From positions 186,001 through 250,000 of the forward strand of contig NZ_JBHFEI010000006.1 of the NCBI RefSeq assembly GCF_041928815.1: a stretch of DNA of 64,000 bases, read 5' to 3'. Numbering within the stretch: the stretch's first letter is position 1; each line of letters opens with the position of its first letter. Positions 24,888-34,347 of the stretch are shown here, one piece after another. The stretch comes from JBHFEI01 sp041928815. GTDB lineage: Bacteria > Pseudomonadota > Alphaproteobacteria > Rhizobiales > Rhizobiaceae. The notes under the pieces are model-generated. The model was not told the origin of the DNA, searched no databases, and saw only the letters and a list, made by a program, of their open reading frames with translations. The translations under genes were made by a program, and so were the position numbers.

Positions 24888-26318
24888 TCAGGCGTTGAGG
24901 CCGCTGCCCCACGGGCCATGGTGGGAATCGGCGCCGTCGATGCGATCGAAACCGTGGGCACCGAAGAAGTCACGTTGCGCCTGGATGATGTTGGCCGTGC
25001 CGCGCGCGCGACGATAGCTGTCGAAATAGCCGAGCGCGGACGCGAGCGCCGGAACCGGCAGGCCGGCGAGAACGGCGGCGGAGACCGTTCGCCGAAGCGC
25101 ACCGTCCGTTTCCGATACGAGCGCCGCGAAGGCCGGCGTGACGATCAGGTTGGCCGCATCCGGCGCCTTGGTGAAGGCGGTGGTGATCTCGTCGAGGAAC
25201 TGGGAGCGGATGATGCAGCCGGCGCGCCAGATTTTCGCAATCTCCGGCATGGGCAGCGACCAGTCGAATTCTTTGGACGCGGCCGACATGACAGCGAAAC
25301 CCTGCGCATAGGCGCCGATCTTGGCGGCCAGCAAGGCATTCTCGAGATCCTTGATAAACGCCGCCTTGTCCGCGACCGCAAGCGGCGCCACTTTCGGCAG
25401 GCCGAGCACGGCTTCCGCCGCCTCGCGTTCGGCCTTGGCCGAGGAAATGCTGCGGGCGGCAACGGCCGCCTCGATCGCGGTGGCCGGAACGCCCATGTTC
25501 TGCGCCTCGATCACCGACCACTTGCCGGTGCCCTTCTGGCCGGCCTTGTCGAGGATCATGTCGACGATCGGACTGCCGCTGATCGGGTCCGCCGCCGCGA
25601 GCACCTTTTCGGTGATCTCGATCAGGTAGGAGTTCAGGCGGCCCTTGTTCCAGGCGCCGAACACATCCGAGATTTCGCCGGCGCTCAAGCCGAGCCCGTC
25701 GCGCAGGATGCCGTAGATCTCGGCGATCATCTGCATGTCGGCATATTCGATGCCATTGTGGATCGTCTTGACGAAATGACCCGCGCCGTTTTCGCCGAGC
25801 CAGGCGCAGCAGGGCGTCCCGTCATATTTCGCCGCGATGGAGGTGAGCACCTTCTCGACGCGACGGTAGGACTCTTCTGTGCCGCCGACCATGATCGACG
25901 GACCGTGGCGCGCGCCCTCCTCGCCGCCCGACACGCCCATGCCGATGAAGGTCAGGCCGCTATCCTTCAGGGCGTCGAAACGGCGCATCGTGTCGCGGAA
26001 GTTGGCATTGCCGGCATCGATCATGATGTCGCCCTTCGAAAGATAGGGCTCGAGCAGCTTCATCTGCTCGTCGACCGCATCGCCGGCCTTGATCATGATG
26101 ATGATCGGACGCGGCGGACGGATCGCGGCGACGAATTCCTCGATTGTCTCACAGGGCACGATCTGATCCTTGAGCGCACCCGCTTCCTCGTAGAATTCGT
26201 GCGTGCGCGCAGCCGTCCTGTTGAACACGGCGATCGTGTTGCCCTTCTCGGCGATATTGAGCGACAGGTTCGCCCCCATCACGCCGAGACCGATTAGGCC
26301 GATTTCCGCCTGCGCCAT
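24888..26318 (-). CDS. gnd: 6-phosphogluconate dehydrogenase, decarboxylating
   Basis: Converts 6-phosphogluconate to ribulose 5-phosphate with NADP reduction in the oxidative pentose phosphate pathway. The 476-residue protein has the Rossmann start IGLIGLGVMGANLSLNIAEKG, the NRT motif of NADP enzymes and the IDAGNANFRDTMRR region. The signature GVSGGEEGARHGPSIM and the catalytic-Lys region GAGHFVKTIHNGIEY are also present. GGAGG lies 8 bases before the ATG. Zwf and Edd are not adjacent. Confidence 0.97.
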   Translation of the reverse strand: MAQAEIGLIGLGVMGANLSLNIAEKGNTIAVFNRTAARTHEFYEEAGALKDQIVPCETIEEFVAAIRPPRPIIIMIKAGDAVDEQMKLLEPYLSKGDIMIDAGNANFRDTMRRFDALKDSGLTFIGMGVSGGEEGARHGPSIMVGGTEESYRRVEKVLTSIAAKYDGTPCCAWLGENGAGHFVKTIHNGIEYADMQMIAEIYGILRDGLGLSAGEISDVFGAWNKGRLNSYLIEITEKVLAAADPISGSPIVDMILDKAGQKGTGKWSVIEAQNMGVPATAIEAAVAARSISSAKAEREAAEAVLGLPKVAPLAVADKAAFIKDLENALLAAKIGAYAQGFAVMSAASKEFDWSLPMPEIAKIWRAGCIIRSQFLDEITTAFTKAPDAANLIVTPAFAALVSETDGALRRTVSAAVLAGLPVPALASALGYFDSYRRARGTANIIQAQRDFFGAHGFDRIDGADSHHGPWGSGLNA

Positions 26319-26581
26319 GTGTTTGCCTCCATTCGACTTTGGTTGGACGGAGTTTTGGCACTCAAATCGATTTGGGACAAGCCGGAGAGGGTGAGATTCG
26401 CCGATATCTACCGCGCCCCCCGGGATACGGACCTGACGCCCATCACGGTCGGCTGATCTCACCAAGCCCTAAGATATGCGGAGCGGAGAGGTCCGGACAT
26501 GCGCGTCTATCCCTCTAAAATCGTCCATGAACCGGTCGCCAGGCCGTGGACTGCGGTCTGCCGCCTCGCATCACATCCTGA

Positions 26582-26887
26582 GACCATGGCACGCTTGGCG
26601 CCGGTTTCAAGCGCCGCGACGACCCCTGTATCACAGCAGGTCCGCTCGGCAGCGTCTGCTTCACTGCGCAAAACGACGTCGGCATTCTTGACAATCCCGT
26701 CGTCCTGACCGACGGAACGGAGGTCGGGAACACCCTGCGGGTCAAACCGGACGGGGCGGAGATCATGTTCTCGCCGTTTCAGTTGTCTGACACGACCGAC
26801 CAGCCACGCGCCGGCGACGCGAAACGGGTTCCCAAGGATCTGAACAGGCTGAAGGACACTCTGGAAAAGGAGGCGCAGGCGCCATGA
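26582..26887 (+). pseudogene. Degenerate or truncated ORF coupled to the VOC gene
   Basis: A frame opens right after a TGA at 26579 and stays open for about 100 codons to a stop that overlaps the VOC start codon (ATGA). It reads like real protein (GSVCFTAQNDVGILDNPVVL, then DLNRLKDTLEKEAQAP) but has no ATG, GTG or TTG near its beginning. The upstream 260 bases contain only broken frames. I take it as the remnant of a gene once translationally coupled to the VOC gene; no family is recognised. Confidence 0.4.
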
Positions 26888-27237
26888 GCACGACGGACGA
26901 CAGACGCCGCATCGACTATATCGAGTTCAACGTGTCCAGCATCGCCGCAAGCCGCGCTTTCTACGGCGCCGCTTTCGGCTGGACCTTCACGGATTACGGC
27001 CCGGACTATTGCGAGTTTTCCGACGGTCGGCTGACCGGTGGCTTCACGACCACCGCCCCTGTCGGCAGCGGAGGTCCGCTCGTCATTCTCCATGCCGACG
27101 ATCTCGAGAAAGCGGAGGCGGCGGTCACCGCAGCCGGCGGGCGGATCGTCACACCGATCTTCGCCTTCCCCGGTGGACGCCGCTTCCACTTCGCCGACCC
27201 CGACGGCTACGAACTGGCCGTCTGGTCGAAACAGTAG
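26884..27237 (+). CDS. VOC family (glyoxalase/bleomycin-resistance) protein
   Basis: A 117-residue protein of one vicinal-oxygen-chelate unit: RIDYIEFNVSSIAASRAFYGAAFGW at the start and FHFADPDGYELAVWS at the end, the usual beta-alpha-beta-beta-beta pattern. Members bind a metal and act on diverse substrates, or serve as binding proteins. The substrate cannot be assigned. It ends 4 bases from the converging PAS gene. Confidence 0.88.
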   Translation: MSTTDDRRRIDYIEFNVSSIAASRAFYGAAFGWTFTDYGPDYCEFSDGRLTGGFTTTAPVGSGGPLVILHADDLEKAEAAVTAAGGRIVTPIFAFPGGRRFHFADPDGYELAVWSKQ

Positions 27238-27241
27238 CGCC

Positions 27242-27937
27242 TCAGGCGGCGATCGAACGACGGCGATCGGCCTGATACTGGATGATGACGATGGCGCCGA
27301 TCATCCGTCCCGTTGCCGAGAAGCAGGGCTTCATCCGGCAGCGAACCACGACTGTGCGGCCCTCGACCTGCTTGGCGAAGGAGTAATCCACCATTTCGCC
27401 TGCGAAACAGCGGTCCAGATTGGCCTGGACGCGTTGCTCGAAACGCCTGAGCCCGATGAATTCGACGATATGGCGCCCGATCATGTCGATCGGACGCTGA
27501 TCGAGATAGGTTGCGTTGGTCGCATTCACATAGGCGTAGCGATAGTCGGGCGTGATGACCGCGATGCGATCGGGCAGGCAATCGAGGATCACCTCGTTCA
27601 ACAGGCCCTCATCCGCGAGATCCCGCGCCCGCGCGAGAAACGAGAGATGCGCCTGCTCCGGCGTCGCCTCGGAGAAATATCGCGAGATCAGCGACTGCAG
27701 GAATTTCGAGTTCCGCATCACGGAGGCAGGATCCTCGGCCTCGACACGGATGAGGTCGATGAAAAACTGAAACTGGCTGCGCGCGTCCACTGGATTGGTG
27801 ACGGCCTCGCCATAGATATCCATGAGAGCAGGCTCGAGCTCGCGGTCGAGCGTGGCGATTGCATCGGCGTCGTTGTTGCGCACCGCATATTGCAGCTGGG
27901 AATACTTGAACCAGAATTGTTCGATGCGCGTCTTCAT
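27242..27937 (-). CDS. PAS domain protein
   Basis: A 231-residue cytoplasmic protein. The N-terminal half is helical and unassigned. A PAS fold follows from about residue 110 (DCLPDRIAVITPDYRYAYVN, then YLDQRPIDMIGRHIVEFIG and FAKQVEGRTVVVRCRMKP). No output domain (kinase, GGDEF, HTH) is present, so it may signal through a partner. Orphan gene in context. Confidence 0.8.
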   Translation of the reverse strand: MKTRIEQFWFKYSQLQYAVRNNDADAIATLDRELEPALMDIYGEAVTNPVDARSQFQFFIDLIRVEAEDPASVMRNSKFLQSLISRYFSEATPEQAHLSFLARARDLADEGLLNEVILDCLPDRIAVITPDYRYAYVNATNATYLDQRPIDMIGRHIVEFIGLRRFEQRVQANLDRCFAGEMVDYSFAKQVEGRTVVVRCRMKPCFSATGRMIGAIVIIQYQADRRRSIAA

Positions 27938-28302
27938 GTCCCTGTCTCCCGAAAGGGCGACGCCGGTTTGAAAGTCCGATGTGCATCGGATCGCAAGGAC
28001 GGGTTACCATCAACCACCCTCCGCCTTACGGAAAACGCACCCCAACCGCGAAACGCCGATCGCCTTGGGTAATCCTACACCGAACGCCAAGGCATTCAAC
28101 AGCCAAACCCAGCATGCAAAAACTCGCAGTCATTTTCCGATGAAATAACGCCGGAATGCGCCCGAAACCGTCGAAACCGAAGCCGACCGGGTTCAAAAGG
28201 CCGTTTTGACGGTCCTTGGCGCAGGATGACAGCGGGTATCGATGACCGAATCACCTGCGGTTGCATTCGATGGCACGGCGGAACGGTGCTCGTCAGCCCT
28301 GC
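27938..28302. other. Intergenic region between lpxXL and the PAS gene
   Basis: About 365 bases between the 3' end of lpxXL and the start of the PAS gene. The middle is less GC-rich and may include the PAS gene promoter. No ORF, tRNA or strong hairpin with a T-run is supported. Confidence 0.35.
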
Positions 28303-29244
28303 TCAATCCGTCGCCCCGAGATCGCGCCGGATGTTCCAGCGATCGTGATACCAGAGCCACTGGCCGGGATACTCGCGCACCCAGCTTTCCACCTTGTCGT
28401 TCAGCGCCTGGGCGGTGCGGTCGACATCGACGCTGCCGTCCGCCTTGCGCGGGATCTCGAAGGCCGGCTCCAGTTCGAGCCGGAAACGGCCGCCGGGCAG
28501 GCGAATGCAGCGGGCGGGATAGACGTCGCAGCCGAACTGTCGGACGAGCTTGGCGAGAAGCGGGTTGGTCTGCACCTCGCGGCCGAAGAAGGTTGTCTTC
28601 AGACCCTTTCTGAATTTCTGATCGACCAGGACGCCGACGGCGCCGCCGCGCTCGAGTTTTCGCGCCAGGGTGAAGGAGGAACCCGCATGGGACGGCACCA
28701 GCGTGCCCATTCTCTTCTTGCGGAACTCGTAGACTTTCTCGGCGATATAGGGATTGTTCGGAGGGCGGAAGAGCACCGTGACATCAAGGCCGAAGGCGGC
28801 CCCTGCCACCGGCAGCATCTCGAAATTGCCGCTATGCGCCGTGAAGACGATGAATGGACGGGGATTGTCGCGAAGCGCGAGGAAGAGCGGAATGCCAGAC
28901 ACCTCGACGCGGCCCGGCTGCGGCCGTGCGGGATCGAAGTCGAAAAGCGTATCGAGGAAGACATATTCCGCCGCCAGCCGGCCCATGCTGCCCCAGCTCT
29001 CCAGCGCGATCGCCTGGATCTCCTCCTCGGATTTTTCCGGGAAGGCATTGCGCAGGTTGACGAGCGTCAACCGATGGCGGCGCGTCTTCGGGCCGACCCA
29101 GCGGGCAAAGCGATCGGCAAAGCCGATCGCGGCATCTGCGGGAAACAGCTTGAGGATTGAAAGCGGCAGAAAGGCCAGCTGGGCGATCAGCCATTGCCGC
29201 GCCCTGATGCCGGCAAGCACGGCTTTGGTCGCAAGCATCTTCAC
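28303..29244 (-). CDS. lpxXL: Very-long-chain acyltransferase of lipid A
   Basis: A 313-residue LpxL-family acyltransferase. The HSGNFE motif gives the catalytic H-x4-E, and the membrane-associated N-terminus and GVLVDQKFRKGLKTTFFGR fit the family. In Rhizobiaceae the enzyme at the end of the acpXL cluster transfers 27-hydroxyoctacosanoate from AcpXL to lipid A. The cluster order here is the canonical one. I chose a GTG start at 29244 giving MKMLATKAVL, close to known LpxXL starts; an ATG two codons later is an alternative. Confidence 0.93.
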   Translation of the reverse strand: MKMLATKAVLAGIRARQWLIAQLAFLPLSILKLFPADAAIGFADRFARWVGPKTRRHRLTLVNLRNAFPEKSEEEIQAIALESWGSMGRLAAEYVFLDTLFDFDPARPQPGRVEVSGIPLFLALRDNPRPFIVFTAHSGNFEMLPVAGAAFGLDVTVLFRPPNNPYIAEKVYEFRKKRMGTLVPSHAGSSFTLARKLERGGAVGVLVDQKFRKGLKTTFFGREVQTNPLLAKLVRQFGCDVYPARCIRLPGGRFRLELEPAFEIPRKADGSVDVDRTAQALNDKVESWVREYPGQWLWYHDRWNIRRDLGATD

Positions 29245-29249
29245 GAGGC

Positions 29250-30278
29250 CTATTCCACCCTCAGGATGATCTTGCCGAACACCTGCCGCGACTCCATCCG
29301 TTCGAGCGCCGTCGCCAGACCGTCGAAGCCGATCTCTGTGTCGATGACGGGATGAACGAGGCCGCGCGCCATCTTCTGCATCGCGTCCGCAATGTTCTGC
29401 ATGCGACAGCCGAAGGAGCCGATCAGGCGCAGCTGCTGCTGGAAAAGCATCATCAGGTTGATGCTCGCGGAGACACCCGAGGTGGAGCCGCATGTCACCA
29501 GACGGCCACCACGCTTGAGGCAGAGCATGGATCCCGCCCAGGTCTCGGCACCGACATGCTCGAAGACGACGTCGACGCCCTTCTTCCTGGTCAGCTTGCG
29601 CACCGCGCCCTCGAAGCGATCGGTCCGGTAGTTGATGACATGGTCGGCGCCGAGCGCTCGCGCCTTCTCGATCTTGTCGTCCGAACCGACCGTGGTGATC
29701 ACGGTGCAGCCGAGCCTGCGGGCGAGCTGGATCGCCGCCGTGCCGATGCCGGAGCCGCCGGCATGGACGAGGATGATCTCACCGGCTTCGAGCCGGGCGT
29801 TGTCGAAAAGCATGTGCTCGACGGTACCGAACGTCACCGGCGCGAGCGCCGCACCGACGGCATCGACGCCGGGAGGCGCCGGAACGAGCAGGCGCGCCGG
29901 AAGGTTCACTTTCTCCTGTGCGAAACCGTCGAGATGAAATCCGTGCACGCCGCCGACATGTTCGCAGAGATTGTCGCGGCCCTCTCGGCATGGGCGGCAG
30001 AGGCCACAGGTCCGAGCGCCATAGATCGAGACGAGCTGGCCCGGCAGCACATGGGCAACGCCCGGCCCGATGGTTTCCACGACGCCGGCTGCCTCCGCGC
30101 CGATCACCAGCGGCATCTTGCGCTTGGCGAAGGCCATGCCGCGCCATCCCCAGACGTCGATATGGTTGAGCGCGACTGCCTTGACGCGCAGCGTCACCTC
30201 GCCCGGGCCGGGCGCCTCGGGTTCCGGGAGGTCGACGACCTCGAGCTTGCGATCCTCAACGAGTTGCAGCGCGCGCAT
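29250..30278 (-). CDS. Zinc-type alcohol dehydrogenase of the acpXL cluster
   Basis: A 342-residue medium-chain dehydrogenase/reductase. Structural-zinc cysteines occur in CGLCRPCREGRDNLCEH, the nucleotide-binding motif is HAGGSGIGTAAIQLARRLG, and the C-terminal ending is KIILRVE. Its homologue is a constant member of the rhizobial acpXL-lpxXL cluster and is presumed to act on the very-long-chain hydroxy acyl chain; the exact reaction is unsettled. Start MRALQLVEDRKLEVVD is supported by AGGA 9 bases upstream. It lies 5 bases from lpxXL. Confidence 0.9.
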   Translation of the reverse strand: MRALQLVEDRKLEVVDLPEPEAPGPGEVTLRVKAVALNHIDVWGWRGMAFAKRKMPLVIGAEAAGVVETIGPGVAHVLPGQLVSIYGARTCGLCRPCREGRDNLCEHVGGVHGFHLDGFAQEKVNLPARLLVPAPPGVDAVGAALAPVTFGTVEHMLFDNARLEAGEIILVHAGGSGIGTAAIQLARRLGCTVITTVGSDDKIEKARALGADHVINYRTDRFEGAVRKLTRKKGVDVVFEHVGAETWAGSMLCLKRGGRLVTCGSTSGVSASINLMMLFQQQLRLIGSFGCRMQNIADAMQKMARGLVHPVIDTEIGFDGLATALERMESRQVFGKIILRVE

Positions 30279-30326
30279 GGCAATGTTCCTGGCAGCTTTG
30301 CCGGCATTCTTGCCGGTCGGCACCGT

Positions 30327-31622
30327 TTAGGCGGGTTCCGCCGTCATGACAAGGCTGGCGTTCTGCCCGCCGAAACCGAAGGAGTTAGACAGCACCGCCG
30401 TCACCCGGGCGTCACGTTTCACATTCGGGACGACGTCGAGCACGATCGCCGGGTCGGGGTTGACATAGTTGATGGTGGGCGGAAGCGTGCCGCTTGCCAT
30501 GGTCTTCAGCGAGAACACCGCCTCGACGGCGCCGGCCGCCGTCAGCGTATGGCCGATCATCGACTTGTTCGAGGAAACGGGGATATTCGCCAGCCCCTCG
30601 CCGAAGACGGTCGACATGGAGAGATATTCCATCTTGTCGTTCTCGGGCGTCGAGGTCCCGTGCGCATTGATATAACCGATCTCGCCCTCCGAAATACCGG
30701 CATCGGCGAGCGCGGCGCGGATCGTCGCAATCGCCGGCCCGCCGTCCGGGGAGGAGCGGGTACGGTGAAACAGATCAGCCTTTTCGCCGCAGCCCTTGAG
30801 GATCCCGTAGATCCGGGCGCCACGGCTCACCGCCGCCTCTAACGATTCCAGCACCAGCGTCGCCGCTCCCTCGGCGATGACGAATCCGTCCCGGTCCTTC
30901 GTGAAGGGTTTGGAGGCTTTTTCCGGCGGGTCGTTCTGGGTCGAGAGGGCTGAAAGCAGCGCGAAGCGGATCAGCGCCTCGGCGCTGACGGATCCATCGG
31001 TCGCGACCGTCAGGGCCCGGTCGGTGCGCCCCTGCCGGATCGCCTCGACGCCGAGCTGGATCGCGGTCGCGCCGGAGGCGCAGGCGGTCGAGAGCGTGAC
31101 GGGCAGACCGCGGGTGCCGAAGCGGTCGGCGAGACGCTCGGAGATCGCGCCGAACAGCGACGCCTCGTGGAAGGCCGGATCGGGACGCACGCGCATCGCG
31201 GCGAGGAAACGGTTGTAGGCGTCGTTCGCCGCCTGCGGCGGGCCCGACCGGTCGGCCAGCGCGAAGCGCGCGCTCCATTCCGGCTCGATCGGCGGAGCCG
31301 CGAGGAAAAGCGGACCGTTGAAGGCGCCGGAGAGGCCGGCTTGCGCGAGGGCCTCCACGGTCGTCTCCCGCGCCATGGCGAAGGAGCGCTCGACCGGATT
31401 TGCCACCGGCAGGTCGATGAAATCGACGGTGCCGCTGATCCGCGTGGAAAGCCCGTCTGTGGGGAAGCGGGTGATAGCATGGATGCCGGACGTGCCGGCC
31501 GTCAGCGCCGCCCAGTTGTCGTCGAGCCCCTGCCCGAGCGAGGTGATGACGCCCATGCCGGTAACGGCGACCAGCGGGCGGCCGAGGTGATCGACATAGG
31601 CTTGCGCGGCGGTGATGTTCAT
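30327..31622 (-). CDS. Beta-ketoacyl-ACP synthase (FabF type) of the acpXL cluster
   Basis: A 431-residue ketosynthase with the complete catalytic triad: Cys181 in TLSTACASG, His321 in INAHGTSTPEND and His358 in SMIGHTLTAAG. It should catalyse the elongating condensations that build the C28 chain on AcpXL. Its neighbour is a second KAS-like protein lacking these residues, so the pair may form a KS/chain-length-factor-like heterodimer. In the literature the two are called FabF1XL and FabF2XL; I do not assign the numbers. Confidence 0.92.
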   Translation of the reverse strand: MNITAAQAYVDHLGRPLVAVTGMGVITSLGQGLDDNWAALTAGTSGIHAITRFPTDGLSTRISGTVDFIDLPVANPVERSFAMARETTVEALAQAGLSGAFNGPLFLAAPPIEPEWSARFALADRSGPPQAANDAYNRFLAAMRVRPDPAFHEASLFGAISERLADRFGTRGLPVTLSTACASGATAIQLGVEAIRQGRTDRALTVATDGSVSAEALIRFALLSALSTQNDPPEKASKPFTKDRDGFVIAEGAATLVLESLEAAVSRGARIYGILKGCGEKADLFHRTRSSPDGGPAIATIRAALADAGISEGEIGYINAHGTSTPENDKMEYLSMSTVFGEGLANIPVSSNKSMIGHTLTAAGAVEAVFSLKTMASGTLPPTINYVNPDPAIVLDVVPNVKRDARVTAVLSNSFGFGGQNASLVMTAEPA

Positions 31623-31634
31623 CTGCCGGTCTCC

Positions 31635-32840
31635 TTACGCTTCCCGGGTCAGCACGGCGACGCCCTCGCCGCGCGCATGGCCGACCGTCGTCACCACCGC
31701 TGTCTCGGCCGGAGCGCCAGCCGGTCGGTCCGCATCTCCGTCGAAGGCAGGGACGACGGCTTTTTCGCCCAGCGCCAGCGCGGCGAGCGCGAGGCCGAGC
31801 GGAAACTGCGCCTCGATGCCATGCCCGAACAGGTCGCCATAGGCCCGCAGGGGAGCGGCAGGCAGGACGCGGCCGAGCACGTCCAGTTCCCGCCGGGTCG
31901 GCTCCAGCAATCCCGACGCGCCGGAGAACACGATGGCCGACATTGGCTCGATCGCTATCGCGGGCGCGAGAAGGCGCGTCAGCCGCTCCTCGAAAGCCGC
32001 GCCATCCCTTCCGCCACGATCGCCTTCGATCGCGGCGATCGTCGCATAGATCCGCGCGCCGCGCGCCTCGGCATGGGCGCGCGATTCGAGAACGAGAAAG
32101 GCGCCGACGGAGCCCAGCACCATGCCGCCGCCGTCCGCCTCCGTGCGTCCACGCAAGGGATGCCAGGCGCCCGCCGTGCAGCCGCCGATCGCCTCGATCA
32201 GCAGCAGAAGATCGATGCGCTCGGCATTCAGGGCGCCACCGACCAGACAATGGGTCGACTGGCCGGCGGCGATCCGCGCATGGGCCGTCTCCACCGCCGA
32301 GATGCCGGCGGCCTCCTCGCCCATGAAGGTGCGCGACGAGCCCGTCACCTTGTGAACGATCGAGATGTTGCCGGCGAGAAGGTTGGAAAGCTGCGCGAGG
32401 AACAGCGTCGGGCGCAGCTCCGTCGTCAGCTTCTCGTTGAGCAGGTGCTCGCGGTCGTTGCGTTTCAGCGCCTCGTCGACGATCAGCGAATCGACGGCGA
32501 TGTCGCGTTCCCCGCCACCGGCGGCGACGATCATGTCCATGCTGCCGCAGGCATCGAGATCCGTTTTCAATCCGGCATCGTCGAGGGCAAGGCCGGCGGC
32601 GAAGACGCCGAGGCGCTGCCAGTTCTCCATCTGCCGCTGGTCGCCGCGCTTGGGGATCTGCGCCGACCAGTCGATCGGCGGCAGCGGATGGACCGGATAG
32701 GGCGCGAAGCGCTCGGTATCGATCCGGATCTCCGGCGCGCGTTCCGCCTTGAGGAGCGCCGCATGAGCCTCGGCGCCGACGCCCTGGCTGGTGACGATAC
32801 CGACGCCGGTGATGACGACATCCCGTGCCGAGCCTGTCAT
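31635..32840 (-). CDS. Catalytically degenerate KAS-like protein of the acpXL cluster
   Basis: A 401-residue thiolase-fold protein clearly related to FabF (VVITGVGIVTSQG, FLAQLSNLLAGNIS, LFGHGIEAQFPLGLALAAL). The nucleophile position reads VTGSSRT with Ser169 in place of Cys, and the NAHGTSTP histidine motif is missing (VFSGASGLLEP). It is therefore unlikely to condense by itself and may be a structural or chain-length partner of the active KAS encoded 12 bases downstream. It overlaps fabZXL by 4 bases. Confidence 0.88.
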   Translation of the reverse strand: MTGSARDVVITGVGIVTSQGVGAEAHAALLKAERAPEIRIDTERFAPYPVHPLPPIDWSAQIPKRGDQRQMENWQRLGVFAAGLALDDAGLKTDLDACGSMDMIVAAGGGERDIAVDSLIVDEALKRNDREHLLNEKLTTELRPTLFLAQLSNLLAGNISIVHKVTGSSRTFMGEEAAGISAVETAHARIAAGQSTHCLVGGALNAERIDLLLLIEAIGGCTAGAWHPLRGRTEADGGGMVLGSVGAFLVLESRAHAEARGARIYATIAAIEGDRGGRDGAAFEERLTRLLAPAIAIEPMSAIVFSGASGLLEPTRRELDVLGRVLPAAPLRAYGDLFGHGIEAQFPLGLALAALALGEKAVVPAFDGDADRPAGAPAETAVVTTVGHARGEGVAVLTREA

Positions 32841-33328
32841 GGTCGCTCCTCCCCTTCCGTCCGGCGGGCCATCGCCTCGATGAGGCCGACCTCTTCGGCG
32901 CGCCGGCGCACGACCGGGCCGAGCGGCACCTGGTCGAACGGAATGGTCTTCAGTTTCAGTTGCCCGTCGCAGATCTTCCTGCCGGCGGAGGTGATCCGTG
33001 CCTTGGCCACGGCATAGCCGGAGCCCTGATGCTCAAGCCGGGCCTCGATATCGAGAACGAAACCGGGCTCGACCATGCCGCGAATCTTTGCGCCGTCGAC
33101 CGACATCAGCAGCGGCATGGCCGAAAATCCGTTCGCGGCCAGGAGCAGGAAGCCCGAGGCCTGCGCCATCGTCTCGATCAGGAGGACGCCGGGCACGAGC
33201 GGGTAGCCGGGGAAATGCCCCTCGAAGACGGGACTTTCACCGGGAACCACGGAGCGGGCGAGAAGCGTTTCCGCGTCGAGGTCGACACGCTCCACCCGAT
33301 CGATCATCTGGAAATATTCAAGAAGCAT
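32837..33328 (-). CDS. fabZXL: 3-hydroxyacyl-ACP dehydratase, FabZ-like
   Basis: A 163-residue hot-dog-fold dehydratase. The catalytic pair is His38 in FEGHFPGYPLVPGV and Glu52 in LIETMAQASG. It removes water from hydroxyacyl-AcpXL during very-long-chain synthesis. Start MLLEYFQMIDRV matches family length; the longer frame runs toward acpXL without family character. Coupled to the KAS-like gene by ATGA overlap. Confidence 0.92.
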   Translation of the reverse strand: MLLEYFQMIDRVERVDLDAETLLARSVVPGESPVFEGHFPGYPLVPGVLLIETMAQASGFLLLAANGFSAMPLLMSVDGAKIRGMVEPGFVLDIEARLEHQGSGYAVAKARITSAGRKICDGQLKLKTIPFDQVPLGPVVRRRAEEVGLIEAMARRTEGEERP

Positions 33329-33435
33329 GCGGGGTTCACGCCTGTCTCTGAATGTCGCCCCATGAAACGACCGGCCCTGCAACCTGATGGCGCCCGGCTG
33401 GTCACACAAGGTGGCGGATATATCGGCGAGACGAC

Positions 33436-33714
33436 TCAGCCCTTGGCGGCCCGCAACGCGTCGATCTTGGCGCAGAGATTTTTCAGGACGAAATACTCCT
33501 CCGTCGAAACCTTACCCTCGTTGACGTCCTGGGTCCACTGCTCCAGCGGGATCTTGATGCCGAATTCCTTGTCGATCGCAAAGACGATGTCGAGGAAATC
33601 GAGGCTGTCGATGCCGAGATCGTCGATCGTGTGGCTTTCGGGCGTGATCGTCTCGCGATCGATCTCGCTCGTCTCCGCGATGATGTCGGCAACCTTGTCG
33701 AATGTAGCAGTCAC
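33436..33714 (-). CDS. acpXL: Specialised acyl carrier protein for very-long-chain fatty acid
   Basis: A 92-residue acidic carrier protein with the phosphopantetheine site at Ser37 (GIDSLDFLDIVFAID). The AcpXL-type C-terminal stretch LEQWTQDVNEGKVSTEEYFVLKN distinguishes it from housekeeping AcpP. It carries the growing 27-hydroxyoctacosanoyl chain for lipid A. First gene of the six-gene cluster running to lpxXL; a gap of about 110 bases separates it from fabZXL. Confidence 0.96.
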   Translation of the reverse strand: MTATFDKVADIIAETSEIDRETITPESHTIDDLGIDSLDFLDIVFAIDKEFGIKIPLEQWTQDVNEGKVSTEEYFVLKNLCAKIDALRAAKG

Positions 33715-33795
33715 GCGCCTACCTCATAAATAGCTGGCTTTTGGCGAAGCTATAGGTAAACGCGCCGCAAAAGCCAATGGCCTCGGCGCTCGGTA

Positions 33796-34224
33796 TCAAC
33801 GGGTCACGACGATTTTCGTATTGCCGAGGCCGTGGCGCCGCGTCAGCGAGAAGAACTGGGCCGCATTGTCCGGATGAAGCCGGACGCAGCCATGCGATGC
33901 CGGCCGCCCCAGCCGCTTCAGGTCATAGGTCGCATGCACGGCATAGCCGCCGTTGTAGAACACGGCATAGGGCATCGGCGCATCGTCGTATTTGCGCGAG
34001 CGATGGTTGCGCGACAGCCATTTCGCCTTCCAGCTTCCCTGCGGCGTGACGAAACCCTTGCGGGCCGTCGAGACCTTCCAGCGATAGGTGACGACACCGT
34101 TCTGCGAGACCGTCATGGTCTGGGACGACAGGCTGACCTGGGCGATGAGGCTGGCGGCCAATGTCGTCGAGGCAAAGGCATGGGAGAAAAGCACGGCGAG
34201 ACAGGCCGCGACGAGAATGCGCAT
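33796..34224 (-). CDS. L,D-transpeptidase (YkuD domain)
   Basis: A 142-residue exported enzyme: signal peptide MRILVAACLAVLFSHAFAS, then a single YkuD domain with the catalytic motif HATYDLKRLGRPASHGCVRL (nucleophile Cys in SHGC). Such enzymes form 3-3 peptidoglycan cross-links or attach outer-membrane proteins to the wall. No substrate-binding LysM or repeat domain is present. It lies just upstream of acpXL on the same strand, apparently independent. Confidence 0.93.
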   Translation of the reverse strand: MRILVAACLAVLFSHAFASTTLAASLIAQVSLSSQTMTVSQNGVVTYRWKVSTARKGFVTPQGSWKAKWLSRNHRSRKYDDAPMPYAVFYNGGYAVHATYDLKRLGRPASHGCVRLHPDNAAQFFSLTRRHGLGNTKIVVTR

Positions 34225-34347
34225 GAATCCCCTCCGGATCGCGTCAATAAAATCGTGATGTATTCGTTGGCGACGGAACGGATGATACCGGAATTTTATT
34301 CGCGGAGTCGCGGCATGACGATTTAACCTTAATCCACATATCGATTT

